From Rhizomys pruinosus (Eukaryota; Chordata; Mammalia; Rodentia; Spalacidae): DNA of 64,000 bases. The stretch is taken from positions 1,415,088 to 1,479,087 of the forward strand of contig VZQC01005680.1 of NCBI GenBank assembly GCA_009823505.1. Reading direction: 5' to 3'. The notes under the pieces were generated by a model, which worked only from the letters and a program-made list of their open reading frames with translations, did no database searches and was not told where the DNA came from. Each line of letters begins with the position of its first letter. Position 1 is the first letter of the stretch. The position numbers and the translations under genes are program-made. Shown here piece after piece: positions 1-9,215 of this stretch.

Positions 1-52
1 ATCCTTCCTCAGCCCAGTTGGTTCTGGGACCAGACCCGACTAAGACCCAGCA
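1..52 (+). repeat. 3' end of 5' LTR of a betaretrovirus-like ERV
   Basis: The first 52 bases end in CA, two bases before a recognisable primer-binding site, as the U5 end of a retroviral LTR should. A second copy lies at 1587-1638, of identical length with 47 of 52 positions matching. The rest of this LTR lies left of the window. Confidence 0.7.
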
Positions 53-54
53 CC

Positions 55-72
55 TGCTGCCCAACGTGGGGC
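55..72 (+). other. Primer-binding site, tRNA-Lys type
   Basis: TGCTGCCCAACGTGGGGC matches the established tRNA-Lys1,2 primer site (TGGCGCCCAACGTGGGGC) at 16 of 18 positions and sits two bases after the LTR CA. Lysine primer sites are typical of betaretroviruses and related class II ERVs. Confidence 0.75.
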
Positions 73-154
73 AGTGTGGGGCCCGAATGATTGAGTGGAC
101 CCGCGCCTGTCGGCTGAGGCCAAGCGGTCTCCCAGGATAAGTGAGACCCTATGT

Positions 155-1586
155 ATGGGTAACGCAACCTCAGCTAAGAAGGATCCTGCCTTGAGAGCTT
201 TATACCTCATGTTACAATCTAGGGGGCTTGAGTTAACTGAGACCAATGCTCTGAACATTTGGGAGACTATCATCTCCCTCGCCCCTTGGATTACAAGGGC
301 CAACCTCTTCTCCTGGCAAACCTGGGCTAGGGTGGAGAAACTGGCAAGGGAAAGGGAGAGGCATTTTGGCAGTGATCCAGCCCTTGGCTTTTACCCTACC
401 ATTACGGCCCTAAAGACCTCTTTTCACCCGAATGCACTCCCTCCCCTGGAGGAGGGAGCCTCGGGGAGAGCTTTGGGAGGGATAGAGAAGGACACTGAAG
501 AGAAATGGGTGGCCTTTACAAAAGAGCAAGCCGAGGGGACGGAGACGAGAGTGGGAGAGGAAAAGACGAAACCAATACCCGAGTCCACCAGCCCCGCCTC
601 AACTAAACCTCCTCCTTACACCCATGGGGAGGTCCCAGGAGAGACGTCCTCCCCCTATGCCACCCTTCGAGCAGATCTCAGGGACATGGACTCCTGTACA
701 CAACCGGGGAGGAGACAGGGGATGGGAGAGGCCACATATGTGGAAGCCTGTCCTCTTAAAGAGGAACTACAAGCATTTCCTGTGAATTTGGCCCCAGGGG
801 GGAAATTGCCCCTTGGACTGGTGTCTGTGGGAGGCCAAAGACCTTAAGGAGCTCTGCAAGGTGGTGGCTGAGGATGGCCCCAATTCCCCGTGGGCCATGA
901 CTGTTGCAGGATATCACCTACCACCCTTGTGTTCCTAAGGACTGGATTGACGAGGCTAAGGCTGTCCTTCCCAGCTCCATGTTCCTCAAGTGGACAGCCT
1001 TTTTCAAAGAGGAATGCAGGGTTAGGGCAGAGGAGAATAGACAAGCTAATCCTGCAATCCCCATCATGTTTGGGATGCTCTAGGGGATGGGGGATGGGTA
1101 CCACACGGGGATCCAACAAGCCGCAATCCCAGGCCCCTACCGCGATCAGGTGGGGCAGTGCAGGCTGGATGCCTGGAGAAAGTTAAACGAGGGGACTACA
1201 GAATCCCCCATTGCTGGGGTGAGGCAGAAGCCTGGGGAACCTCTGCCAGACTACATTGACAGAGTCCAACAGAGCATTCTCCTGTGGAAACTCCCCACAG
1301 GAGAACTTAGAGACAAATTCATAAGATTACTGGTATGCGAGGGGATGAACAATGACCATCGCATGGCTTGCGCAGGCCTGAAGGACAAGTCCATGAGTAG
1401 TTGGGTGATTGCATCACAAGATGTAGGCACCCAGCACCACCAGTCTCATTCTTTAGCCCTTGCCCTACAGGCACAAACAATGGCAATGACTGAGGCCATT
1501 GTGCAAGCCTTGACGATGAAGGGACAGAAAGTCCAGGAAAGAGGTAAAGTAGGGGCCTGCTTCAGGTGTGGGTGAGTGGTGCACTT
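155..1586 (+). pseudogene. gag pseudogene of a class II (betaretrovirus-like) ERV
   Basis: Gag is the structural polyprotein of retroviruses. The matrix region starts at the ATG at 155 with MGNATS, an N-myristoylation-type start, and runs open in frame 2 to about 827. Capsid-like coding continues in frame 3 (about 828-930) and then frame 1 (931-1575), so at least two frameshifts are present. Frame 1 has an in-frame TAG at 1081. The major homology region is clear near 1216-1290 (residues GVRQKPGEPLPDYIDRV). The reading ends in the first nucleocapsid zinc knuckle: CFRCG, a TGA at 1573-1575 in place of a sense codon, then VVHL, keeping the CX2CX4H spacing. Protease, pol and env are absent because DNA has been lost between the zinc knuckle and the 3' LTR tail. 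The leader between primer site and ATG is only 82 bases, short for the group. Non-functional relic. Class II assignment is from the Lys primer site and matrix/capsid appearance. Confidence 0.8.
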
Positions 1587-1638
1587 ACCCTTCCTCAGCC
1601 CAGTCCATTCTGGGACCAGACCTGACTAAGACCCAGCA
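1587..1638 (+). repeat. 3' LTR tail of the same ERV
   Basis: 52-bp direct repeat of 1-52 (5 mismatches), again ending in CA. It follows the zinc-knuckle codons directly, so an internal deletion removed the rest of the provirus and nearly all of the 3' LTR. The sequence after 1638 is taken as flanking genome. Confidence 0.65.
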
Positions 1639-1695
1639 AATCCCTTAATGGGCTTGAGAATTAACCTACCACTCATGTTCAGATTTTGTAAAATT

Positions 1696-1912
1696 GGTAT
1701 ATGGGTGGAGTATATGTATGCATATTTTGAAGTAATATACAATTAAAGGGGAAAATGTGGGAAAAAAAGACTGAGAGAAAGATACAAGACATGTATGGCA
1801 GAATGCAGGAACAGGGGTGGGGTGGGAAAGGGGAATGTGTCTAAATTGAACTGATTAATGATATATGAAATATGCAGAACATCAATTAAAAAAATCTAAA
1901 AGGAAAAAAATA
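1696..1912 (+). mobile_element. L1 3'-UTR fragment
   Basis: Contains the block ACTGAGAGAAAGAT ... TGTATGGCAGAATGCA and a G-rich tract that recur at 4405, 19540, 25055 and, inverted, 45960. It ends in an A-rich tail that runs into 1915-1953. The G-rich tract and tail identify an L1 3' end. Confidence 0.6.
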
Positions 1913-1960
1913 TGCACCTGAAAAAAAAAAAGAAAAAAAAGAAAAAAAAAGAAAACTTCT

Positions 1961-2168
1961 GGGCTGGGGAGATGGCTCTGACAGTAAAATGCTTTTTGCC
2001 CACGCACGCACCCTGACTTCTACCCCTGCACCCACGTAAAAAGTCAGGCGGGGTGGCACACCATGTAATCCCAACCTCTGGGGATGTGGAGACAGGAGGA
2101 TCCCTGGGGACTGCAGGCCAGATGTCTAGCTGAAACAGGTTAGTGAGGGACCCTGTCTCAAAAAATAA
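1961..2168 (+). mobile_element. B4-like SINE
   Basis: Starts GGGCTGGGGAGATGGCTC (tRNA-like part), followed by a B1-like GGCACACCATGTAATCCCA half and GACCCTGTCTCAAAAAAT at the end. The joined tRNA-like and B1-like halves indicate a B4-type element. Confidence 0.7.
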
Positions 2169-2171
2169 GTG

Positions 2172-2330
2172 GGAGGTCTAACGAGATATCTCAGTGGGTA
2201 AAGGTGCTTGCTGCCAAGCTGGACAACTTGAGTTTGACCCCCAGGATGAACATGGTGGAAGCAGAGTACCAACTCCCACAGGGGTACTCCTCCCTGGGGA
2301 AGGTGTAAACAATATACACCCCTCCTCCTC
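2172..2330 (+). mobile_element. B2-superfamily SINE, old copy
   Basis: Diverged copy with ATCTCAGTGGGTAAAGGTGC (A-box region) and the ACATGGTGGAAG block. The same variant recurs at 8373 and 42816. Confidence 0.6.
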
Positions 2331-2979
2331 CCTTGAGAAACCCAGGCACTCACGATTCCACTAGAGTTCACTCTGGGGAACCTGTGAGTGCAGTAGGCTT
2401 ACTTACCGAGCATGAGTAAGGGGTGACTGACAGGAGCTTGGGTTCCCCTCAAGGCTCACTGGAAAGTTTCCACCCAGAATGAGTGATGGTTTTCCCATAG
2501 GCACATAGATGGAGCCCCTACATCCCTTAGGCTTCCCAGCCTGTACACTGCAGCCCTCCCCTCAGGCCACTTGTACTTAAGGCTGAATTTCCCACCATGG
2601 GTTGGGAGGCATGGCTAGACGATCAGGTGAGGGTCCCTGCCTCTCGTTTGTTGGGTTAACTACACTCAACCAGCCCAGCTTTGAAGACCCTTGGCACAGC
2701 TGAGCTTGGGAAGATGGCACAAAGTTGTCCTGTCTGTCTTTCGGCAGACAGTCCGGTACAACACACATATTCTGCAGGTACCCAGTGTAATGGCGTTACC
2801 CTTTTGGGATTCTATTTGTCAAATTTCTCTCAACAAAATATTTTAGTCATTGAGTTACTTTTACCTAAGTCTTGGAGCCTGGAAAAGATGCACCCAGTCC
2901 CTTACATAGGTAAGAAATCTGAGCATATGAAATAATCAGGTGACTCAATTAAGATCACCCAGTGTAAAGAGAGATCAGT
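2331..2979. other. Stretch without recognised gene or repeat
   Basis: No convincing exon, SINE or LTR is seen. An 84-codon reading frame at 2681-2935 has no recognisable domain and no splice or promoter context, so it is not called. Confidence 0.4.
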
Positions 2980-3449
2980 TGTGAGGGAACAAGATAGACT
3001 CCATTTTTCTATTTTGTGGAAATACACCCCCACCCTCAGACTGCAGGAGAAACCACAGAATATCTCAACAGCTAGCAGGGAAGGACCAAAGGTTGTCTGT
3101 TGAAAATACTAACAGGGAAAGACTGAAGGTTAAACATGTTTGTTCTTCCACCAGGATGTACTCAATGAGTAAAGATCTGCCACCCCCCCCACATGGTGTC
3201 ACCAAAGCCGCCAGGTGGCCCTGATCTATCAGTCTAAAAATCATGCTTCCTCAGTCCCTATGAATCAATAACAAAATGCCCAAACTGGAAAATTCCCCAC
3301 TTGCGATTTTTACCCTTAAAAACTCCAAATTCCCCTAGACCAGCGCTGCTCTCTCCTCTCCACTGTGTCGGACAGCTTAGCAGCCTGAGCTCGAGCCCGA
3401 ATAAAGACTCCTTGTACTTACATCGGAGCCAAGTGTCCTGGTGGTCTTT
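2980..3449 (+). mobile_element. ERV LTR, gammaretrovirus-like (U3-R-U5)
   Basis: Starts TGTGAGGGAACAAG. A TATA-like CTTAAAAACT lies at 3315-3324, a predicted cap site about 30 bases later near 3346, and a poly(A) signal AATAAA at 3400-3405. The U5 end abuts a primer-binding-like site at 3450. The order U3, TATA, R with AATAAA, U5, PBS is the classical LTR layout. No gag, pol or env follows: homology stops at 3511. Confidence 0.7.
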
Positions 3450-3511
3450 TGGGGGTCCCAGTGATCTGGGCACAACACCAGTAGCTCAGACCCTGCCCAA
3501 TTTGGATCAGC
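3346..3511 (+). repeat. Inverted repeat arm A (R-U5-PBS-leader), 166 bp
   Basis: Matches the reverse complement of 4075-4240 over its full 166 bases with two mismatches. The left edge coincides with the predicted cap site of the LTR. The right edge lies 44 bases past the primer site. The arms enclose a 563-base loop. Confidence 0.9.
3450..3467 (+). other. Possible primer-binding site, tRNA-Gln or Pro type
   Basis: TGGGGGTCCCAGTGATCT begins with TGG directly after the U5 end (GTCCTGGTGGTCTTT). By eye it is closer to the glutamine-tRNA site used by some gammaretroviruses (about 13 of 18) than to the proline site. It is also present, inverted, in the arm at 4075-4240. Confidence 0.45.
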
Positions 3512-3682
3512 ATCATCATCTACTGTCCCCACACACTATTAGGAATCTCCTATCTTCATTTTTCAAAAACACCATCACATGGTTATTTTCCCCCAGTATT
3601 TTTTTTGTCCTTCATAGCCCAAAATCCAAGTTTCCAGTTGGACACAATTTCCCAGACTCTCCTAGAGTACCTGCTTTAAATT

Positions 3683-3683
3683 G

Positions 3684-3714
<31 letters not shown>

Positions 3715-3813
3715 CAATGTGGAGGGGGTACATCTCTGTGTGTGTGCATGTGTGTGTGCGTGTGTGTGTGTGTGCATGCGCGTGTGTGTGCGTGCGTGCG
3801 TGTGTGTGTGCGT

Positions 3814-3857
<44 letters not shown>
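3683..3857 (+). repeat. (ATT)n followed by imperfect (TG)n
   Basis: About ten ATT units at 3685-3714, then a long TG/CG-TG alternating tract from about 3737 to 3855 inside the loop between the two inverted arms. Purine-pyrimidine alternation of this kind can adopt Z-DNA. Confidence 0.95.
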
Positions 3858-3858
<1 letters not shown>

Positions 3859-3960
3859 AGTCAGAAGACAGCTTTGGGCAGTTGGTTCTCTCTTTCCACC
3901 ATGAGTTTCTGAGATCCAACTCAGGTTTTTCCCTAACTGGCTGCGTCACCATGTTAGCTT
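3858..3960 (-). mobile_element. B3-like SINE fragment
   Basis: GTCAGAAGACAGCTTTGGGCAGTTGGTTCTCTCTTTCCACCATGAG is the antisense body of a B3-type SINE. The neighbouring TG tract probably grew from its tail. Confidence 0.5.
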
Positions 3961-4074
3961 AATACCCTGCTTTAAACACTGAGTCTTATTGACCTTTCCA
4001 GGCATAACATAGGGCATGAATCCACAATGGTTTGTTATTGTTTATAATTATAAAGATAAGAGTCTCTTAGGTGG

Positions 4075-4240
4075 GCTGATCCAAATTGGGCAGGGTCTGA
4101 GCTACTGGTATTGTGCCCAGATCACTGGGACCCCCAAAAGACCACCAGGACACTTGGCTCCGATGTAAGTACAAAGAGTCTTTATTCGGGCTCGAGCTCA
4201 GGCTGCTAAGCTGTCCGACACAGTGGAGAGGAGAGAGCAG
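4075..4240 (-). repeat. Inverted repeat arm B (R-U5-PBS-leader)
   Basis: Reverse complement of 3346-3511 with two mismatches in 166 bases. On the minus strand it begins exactly at the predicted R start, so the U3 promoter is missing. It carries the AATAAA signal (TTTATT at 4181-4186 on the plus strand). Its outer edge is fused to a SINE body at 4241. Confidence 0.9.
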
Positions 4241-4400
4241 AAGACCCAGGTATGGCTCCCAGCATACACATGGTGGGTAACAGCCATCTGTAACTTCAGT
4301 TCCAGGGGATCTGACATCCTCTTCTGGCCTCTGCAGGCACTGTACACATGGGTGTACTTACATACATGCAGGCAAAACACTCATACACACAAATTAAAAA
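4241..4400 (+). mobile_element. B2-superfamily SINE, lacking its 5' part
   Basis: Begins in the B-box region (GACCCAGGTATGGCTCCCAGCA) and runs to the ACATACATGCAGGCAAAACAC tail. The A-box part is missing because the inverted LTR arm abuts it. Confidence 0.7.
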
Positions 4401-4404
4401 TATT

Positions 4405-4595
4405 ACTGACTGAAACAGTGAACTTCTGCTCAAAACAGTCAACTTCCTCATGGAGAATATTGAGAAAGACTGAGAAAGAGATGAAAAGCATGTTTGGCAG
4501 AATGCATGAGCTCTGGCAGGGTGGGGGAATGGGCGGGAACATGGGTCTAGATTTGTTAAAAAAATAAAAATAAATGTATGTGAAAAAGAAAAAAA
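4405..4595 (+). mobile_element. L1 3'-UTR end
   Basis: Contains AACTTCCTCATGGAGAATAT, then GCAGAATGCATGAGCTCTGG, a G-rich tract, GGGTCTAGATTTG and an A-rich tail. Nearly identical to 25055-25215. It also gives the empty-site sequence for the LTR inserted at 19964. Confidence 0.75.
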
Positions 4596-4681
4596 AATTT
4601 AAAAAGTTAATCTTAAGAATCAGACATAAAATGTTTTTTGACATTTTTGTTTTTCTCTCTGTTGAAATGGTGAGGGTTTCT

Positions 4682-5030
4682 GGGCTGGGGTTCAGTTGGT
4701 GAAGGGCTCAGGCAGCATGCATGCACATAGTCCTGGGTTCAGTTGGTGAAGGGCTCAGGCAGCATGCATGCACATAGCCCTGGGTTCAATTGGTGAAGGG
4801 CTCAGGCAGCATGCATGCACACAGCCCTGGGTTCAGTTGGTGAAGGGCTCAGGCAGCATGCATGCACACAGCCCTGGGTTCAGTTGGTGAAGGGCTCAGG
4901 CCTTCACATGTCCAACCACAACGCTCACTAGGGAAGTGAGGCAGGAGGATCACAGTTCAAGGTCATCTTCGGCTACATAGTTAAGTTCAATGCCAGTGTG
5001 GGGTACATGAAACTCCATCTTTAGTCGTTA
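4682..5030 (+). mobile_element. B4-type SINE with amplified ID part
   Basis: An ID-like head (GGGCTGGGGTTCAGTTGGTG) repeated several times is followed by a B1-like body (AAGTGAGGCAGGAGGATCAC ... CTACATAG). ID plus B1-like halves are the B4 design. The head amplification is described separately. Confidence 0.65.
4688..4890 (+). repeat. 47-bp tandem repeat, about 4.4 units, ID-derived
   Basis: The unit runs TTCAGTTGGTGAAGGGCTCA through GGCAGCATGCATGCAC to CAGCCCTGGG. Units differ by only a few bases (CATAGTCC, CATAGCCC, CACAGCCC). Each contains an A-box-like GTTCAGTTGG and a B-box-like GGGTTCA. Confidence 0.9.
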
Positions 5031-5039
5031 AAAAACTCT

Positions 5040-5261
5040 CTGATCTGTATTTTGAGATATTTTTAAGTACTTAGTCATGAATATCCCTTTTCCCAGACTC
5101 CTTAGCCTTAGGAACAGCTCAGTAGAACTCAGTGTCACCCATTCCTGACACAGAGGGACAGAGAAGCCTGAAGATCCACTGCCCAATGGCGATCCAAGCT
5201 AGACAAAATGAAGGCAAGGTTTGATTATGAGCTGAGTATATTGGTGCACACCTTTATTTTA
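5040..5261. other. Short unassigned stretch
   Basis: No gene seen. A truncated B1-like start (GAGTATATTGGTGCACACC) lies at about 5230-5255. Confidence 0.4.
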
Positions 5262-5505
5262 TTTTTTTTATTAATTGTATTTATTTATGTATGTGTATGA
5301 ATGTACTGTCTGCATAAAAGTTTGTGCACCCGTGTCATGCAATGCTGCAGAGATCAGAAGAGGGTGTCAGATTCCCCTGGAACTGGAGTTCTCCTGGAAT
5401 TGGAGTTTCAGACGGTTCTCTGCCGCCATGTGGGTGCTGGGGATCGAACCCGGGTCCTCTGTAAGTGCGGTCGGTGCTCTTAACCGCTAGGCCATCTCTC
5501 CAGCC
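5262..5505 (-). mobile_element. B2-superfamily SINE (young type)
   Basis: Full-length antisense copy. The plus strand reads from the T-rich tail through TGTATGAATGTACTGTCTGC to TAGGCCATCTCTCCAGCCC. It carries the doubled AACTGGAGTTCTCCTGGAATTGGAGTT-type block typical of the young family here. Confidence 0.85.
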
Positions 5506-5609
5506 CTATGGAGAGAAATCCTGCAGGTGTCAGTGCCCTGTGTCCACACAAAGCTCTGCGGAGCTCCCCACGGGGTCCCAACCAACTGGGGACAGTCATG
5601 GGGCAGGAC

Positions 5610-5868
5610 AGAAGGTATTAAAGAGATCCTGGGCCTCCCCTTTGACCATCGGATTACTGAAGTAATGGATGCCAAGGAATTAGCATTTCCTCAGAGTCTA
5701 ATGCTGGGAGAAGGAAAAGCTGGAAGCCTGGAGCCCATCAAGGGGAACTTGTCTCCCAGGAAGAGATTTCACACAGTTCTGACAAGCTGTCAGACCACCT
5801 TCAGGAGAGACTGGAGCTGACCCGTGATGGGTGGGGCTGGCCACCCCTTGACCAGGACTGCTTAGCCT
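5610..5868 (+). repeat. Medium-reiteration repeat, family shared with 13311-13572
   Basis: The reverse complement of 13311-13572 aligns along this stretch (GGGAACTTGTCTC, TGTCAGACCA, ACCAGGGCTGCTTAG-like blocks) at roughly 60-70% by eye. A dispersed family is implied. The class is not recognised, and an LTR is possible. Confidence 0.5.
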
Positions 5869-5944
5869 CTTGCCCTCTGTTTTGTAGTGTGTGTGGTGTA
5901 GTCAGATACGTAAGTATGTGCACACAGAGGCCTGCAGTGAATGT

Positions 5945-6205
5945 CAGGTGTCCTGCTCTATGTCTCTGCCTTATTCCCTTGAGACAGAGTCTCCCATGAA
6001 CCTGGAGGTATGCTGACACCAGCACGAGCCCCCCCAACACAGCCAGTCTCCTGTCTCCTCCCCTCATGACCCTGGTTATAGGCACATGTCCAACCACGCC
6101 CAGCTTTTCACCCTGAGGGCTGGGGGTTTGAACTCAGGTCCTCAGGCTTCTGCAGCAAGCAGTCTTATCTGCACCACCATCTCACTACTCTCTCCCTATA
6201 TTTAA
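5945..6205 (-). mobile_element. Old B4/B1-like SINE, antisense
   Basis: GAGACAGAGTCTCCCATGAACC and ATAGGCACATGTCCAACCACGCCCAGC are antisense B1-type blocks, followed by an antisense tRNA-like end (AACTCAGGTCCTCAGGCTTC). Diverged. Confidence 0.5.
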
Positions 6206-6403
6206 GCCTAACCCTCATGTCTGGACTTTACAGATGGACTGTGAGGGGTCACTCTTTGTTTCTCCTCCCATTCTCTGTCTTTCACTCTCCCTGTCTATTT
6301 AGTTGGTCCACTGAGGACAGGTGACCAAGGATAGCTTGTTTGGCTGCCAGGACTTGGGCTCTGACCCTAAGAACCAAGTAACAGCTATAGAATGAGCCCA
6401 TCA

Positions 6404-6635
6404 GGGCTGGAGAGATGGCCTAGCGCTTACAGAGGACCCGGGTTCGATCCCTAGCACCCACATGGTGGCTGAGAACCGTCTGAGACTCCAATTCCAGGAG
6501 AACTCCAGTTCCAGGGGCATCTGACACCCTCTTCTGACCTCCGCAGCATTGCATGACACGGGTGCACAAACCTGCCTGCAGACAGTACATTTATACACAT
6601 ACAGAAATAAATAAAAAAATTAAAAAAAAAAAAAA
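6404..6635 (+). mobile_element. B2-superfamily SINE with perfect 15-bp TSD
   Basis: Flanked by AGAATGAGCCCATCA at 6389-6403 and 6636-6650. The copy lacks about 20 bases between the A and B boxes (CTAGCGCTTACAGAGG). The long pure A tail indicates a recent insertion. Confidence 0.92.
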
Positions 6636-6654
6636 AGAATGAGCCCATCATCCT

Positions 6655-6840
6655 AAGGGTGGGAGTGGAGTGACAAGTACCCACAATTCCAGCTCTTTGG
6701 AGAAGGGGGCAGGAGGACTGGGGGCTCGAGCCCAGCTGAGGCTACACAGTATGAGCTCTGAGCTAGCCTGAGCTACATACCTGTGACAACAAGAGCCTGT
6801 GACAACAAACCTGTAAGAACAAAAACAAAATAAACTGTAC
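6655..6840 (+). mobile_element. B1/B4-like SINE, diverged
   Basis: GCAGGAGGACTGGGGGCTCGAGCCCAGCTGAGGCTACACAGTATGAG resembles the 7SL-derived body of an old B1/B4 element. Ends in an A-rich tail. Confidence 0.45.
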
Positions 6841-6891
6841 CCCAAGGGTCTTGCTCTGCCCAGCTCAGTGTGACTGGCCTGGCCACCTTAA

Positions 6892-6893
6892 GT

Positions 6894-6936
<43 letters not shown>

Positions 6937-7088
6937 TTATTTTGTATTTTGGGGACAGGTCTCCCTTTAGTCCCAGCTGGCCTGGAGCTCGCTCTGTAGA
7001 CCAGGCTGGCCTTGGGCTCACAGAGATACTCCTGCCTCTGCCTCCTGAGTTCTGGGATTAACGGTGTGTACCACCATGCCCAGCTAAG
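6892..7088 (-). mobile_element. B1 SINE with (TTTA)n tail
   Basis: The tail has expanded to about 12 TTTA units (6892-6939). The body at 6945-7088 reads GGTCTCCCTTTAGTCCCAGC to ACCACCATGCCCAGC, antisense B1. Confidence 0.85.
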
Positions 7089-7099
7089 TACTTTTATTT

Positions 7100-7285
7100 T
7101 AAAATTTATTTTATGTTACATGTGTTTTGTCTGGATGTATGCAAGTGCATCCATATCATGCAATGCCCACAGAGGCCAGTAGTGGACACTGGAGCCCCAG
7201 AAACTTGTATAACAGACAGTTATACAGGTGCTGGGAACGGAACCCAGGTTCTCTGCAAAGGCCGAGCCATCTCTCCCACCCTCTG
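7100..7285 (-). mobile_element. B2-superfamily SINE, diverged
   Basis: Antisense B2/B3 body: CATGCAATGCCCACAGAGGCC, AGGTGCTGGGAACGGAACCC, GAGCCATCTCTCCCACC. Confidence 0.75.
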
Positions 7286-7860
7286 CCATAAGACATTTTA
7301 AATCCTTTAAACCAGGAGCATAGTTACACAGCATATCAATCATACCTTCAGCCATGGCCCCACCACAAACATAGCTAACTATGACCCTCCCTGAATTATT
7401 TTACAGACTCCTTGCCCAGCCTGGGTTTTTGAAAAGAGTTTCCAGGAATTGTGAGCATTGGAAATGGAAATGAATTCAAATGGTTTCACTCTTCTCTCCC
7501 TCTTTACCCCCGCCCCCCCACCATGATTTCTAGACAATCTCACAGTCTTGACTTTAGCAACTTCTACAGGTTAGTTGTTTTGACTCCCAGAAGTCTGAGG
7601 TCAGCTGTCAGTCTTCAAGCCTACTTACTGTGGGCAAGTTAGAGTCTCAACACAGCCCACACAAAGCAGTTATCTCTCCCGCAAAGCGTAAAGGTAAATA
7701 AATACCCTTATCATTGGAGCCAATTTTCTTCTCTTGACTTTCAGAATAAAATATGTTATGAATTTCTTTCTTGGAGGTTAAAACAAAAACCCTCCGGCAA
7801 AATTTTGCCAGTTTGGCAAGATCACTGTCCCTGCCTGTTCAAGGACTTTTTTTATTTTTT
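7286..7860. other. No gene or recognised repeat
   Basis: Mixed AT-rich sequence with a poly(C) patch at about 7510. No splice-flanked open frame or SINE blocks. Confidence 0.4.
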
Positions 7861-7861
7861 T

Positions 7862-8015
7862 ACTTTTTTTTTTTTTTTTTTTTTGTAGATGGGGTTTCCC
7901 TGTAGCCCGAACTGGCATGAACTATGAAAACCAGGTTGACCCTTGATCTCACGGAGATCCACTTGCTTCTGCCTCCTGAGTGCTGGGATTAAAGGCATGC
8001 CCCACCAGCGCAGCA
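7862..8015 (-). mobile_element. B1 SINE
   Basis: Poly(T) at 7863-7884, then antisense B1 (GGGGTTTCCCTGTAGCCC to GCATGCCCCACC). Confidence 0.85.
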
Positions 8016-8154
8016 TTTTGGGGAGTTTTATGACAGATTCCAAGGGATTTTCAAAGTGTCCTGGAGATAAACACAAGTTCACACAAATCTAATAACCTAA
8101 GAATCAGTTTAGATGTACCTGTCAGTACAAAAAACAAGAAAAGCCAAGTGAAGG

Positions 8155-8370
8155 GCTAGGGCTGGGGCTGGGGCTGAGCTGGTGGAGTGCGTGTCTAGCA
8201 CACAGAAGGCCCTGGGTTCTGTCTGAAGCACTGCATAAACCAGAGGTGGTGATGTATTCCCAGCACTCAGGAGGCAGAGACAGAACGATCAGGAGTTCAA
8301 GGCCATCCTCAGCTACATAGCATGCTGGAGGATAGCCTGGGATACAGGAGACTGTCTTAGAAATAAAATA
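8155..8370 (+). mobile_element. B4-type SINE (ID head plus B1-like body)
   Basis: An ID-like head with GGGCT repeated at the start (GCTAGGGCTGGGGCTGGGGCT), GTCTAGCACACAGAAGGCCCTGGG, then a B1-like body ending GAGACTGTCTTAGAAATAAA. Confidence 0.7.
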
Positions 8371-8372
8371 AG

Positions 8373-8550
8373 GGCCAACAAGTTGGCTTCACAGATAGAG
8401 GCACTTACTGCCAAGCCTGACAACCTGGGTTCCATCCCGGGACCCACATGGTGGAAGGCGAGAACCAACTCAAGTTTTCCTCTGAGCTCCACGTGAGCAC
8501 CATGGAACATGGGAACACACATATATAAATGTTGTTTTAAAAAGAAACAC
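8373..8550 (+). mobile_element. B2-superfamily SINE, old copy
   Basis: CTGCCAAGCCTGACAACCTGGG, GACCCACATGGTGGAAGG and the TGGAACATGGGAACACAC tail region. Same variant as 2172. Confidence 0.65.
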
Positions 8551-9029
8551 TTGGAGCTATACAACAAGCCCCCCCCACCTCACTTTACACAATTCATTAA
8601 AATTAAGAAAAAAAGAGAACTGTTTGAAAGAAAAAAAAGAAAGAAAACAGAGAAGCCCAGTGACCTGGTGAATGAAGAAATCCATTGCAAAGGCCTAAAG
8701 CTGTGACCAATTAGAGATTTATAAAGTTCCTCAGGTTGAAGGGAGGGGCGGACAGTGAAGGGGATGGGGAGGAACAAAGCTGGCTGGAAGCAGGGAGTGG
8801 AGGCAAAGAAGCAGCTATCTCTCCACCTTCTGGGATGAGTTTGATCCTCCTGGGCTGTGTTAGAGGGTTTTGCTGCAGACTGCTCTGCAAATGCCCACTC
8901 CAGGGCTTCCTTCTGGCCTGGGGTCTTCCCATCTCTGGAGACAAGTTGAGCAGGGACTGATCAGGTTCCTGGGGTCCCCAAGGAGAATGTGGAGAATGCA
9001 AAGAGTTCTCAGTGGGGGAAGTTAGATGC
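8551..9029. other. A-rich stretch, then sequence without recognised features
   Basis: A-rich to about 8650. No gene is supported afterwards. A 133-codon antisense frame at 8711-9112 overlaps the MER5 copy and has no recognisable domain. Confidence 0.4.
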
Positions 9030-9215
9030 CAGAGGTTCCCAGCCCTGCTGCACATTAGAGTCCCACAGGGAGCTTTTAAAATAGACTGCAGCCAAACTCC
9101 AACACAGACCAATTACTCCTGCAAGGACTGTGGAGCTGGGTGGCCAGGCCTGAGCACTTTAAATCTCCCCTGGTGCTGCTAATGTCTGAGTGGGGGAAGG
9201 CTGGGAACCTGGAAT
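9030..9215. mobile_element. MER5-like element (hAT-Charlie DNA transposon relic)
   Basis: Begins AGAGGTTCCCAGCCCTG, CTGCACATTAGAGTC, GGGAGCTTTTAAAATA, CAGACCAATTA, and ends with the partly palindromic AGGCTGGGAACCT. These are the terminal and body blocks of the ancient mammalian MER5A/B family. Non-autonomous. Confidence 0.7.

Noticed and set aside
5275..5490. Recurrent 60-72 codon frames beginning MYCLH or MYECTVC (also at 15499, 15792, 23347, 36208, 38415, 39027, 39264)
   Set aside because: Antisense translation of the young B2-type SINE, hence the near-identical peptides; not genes.
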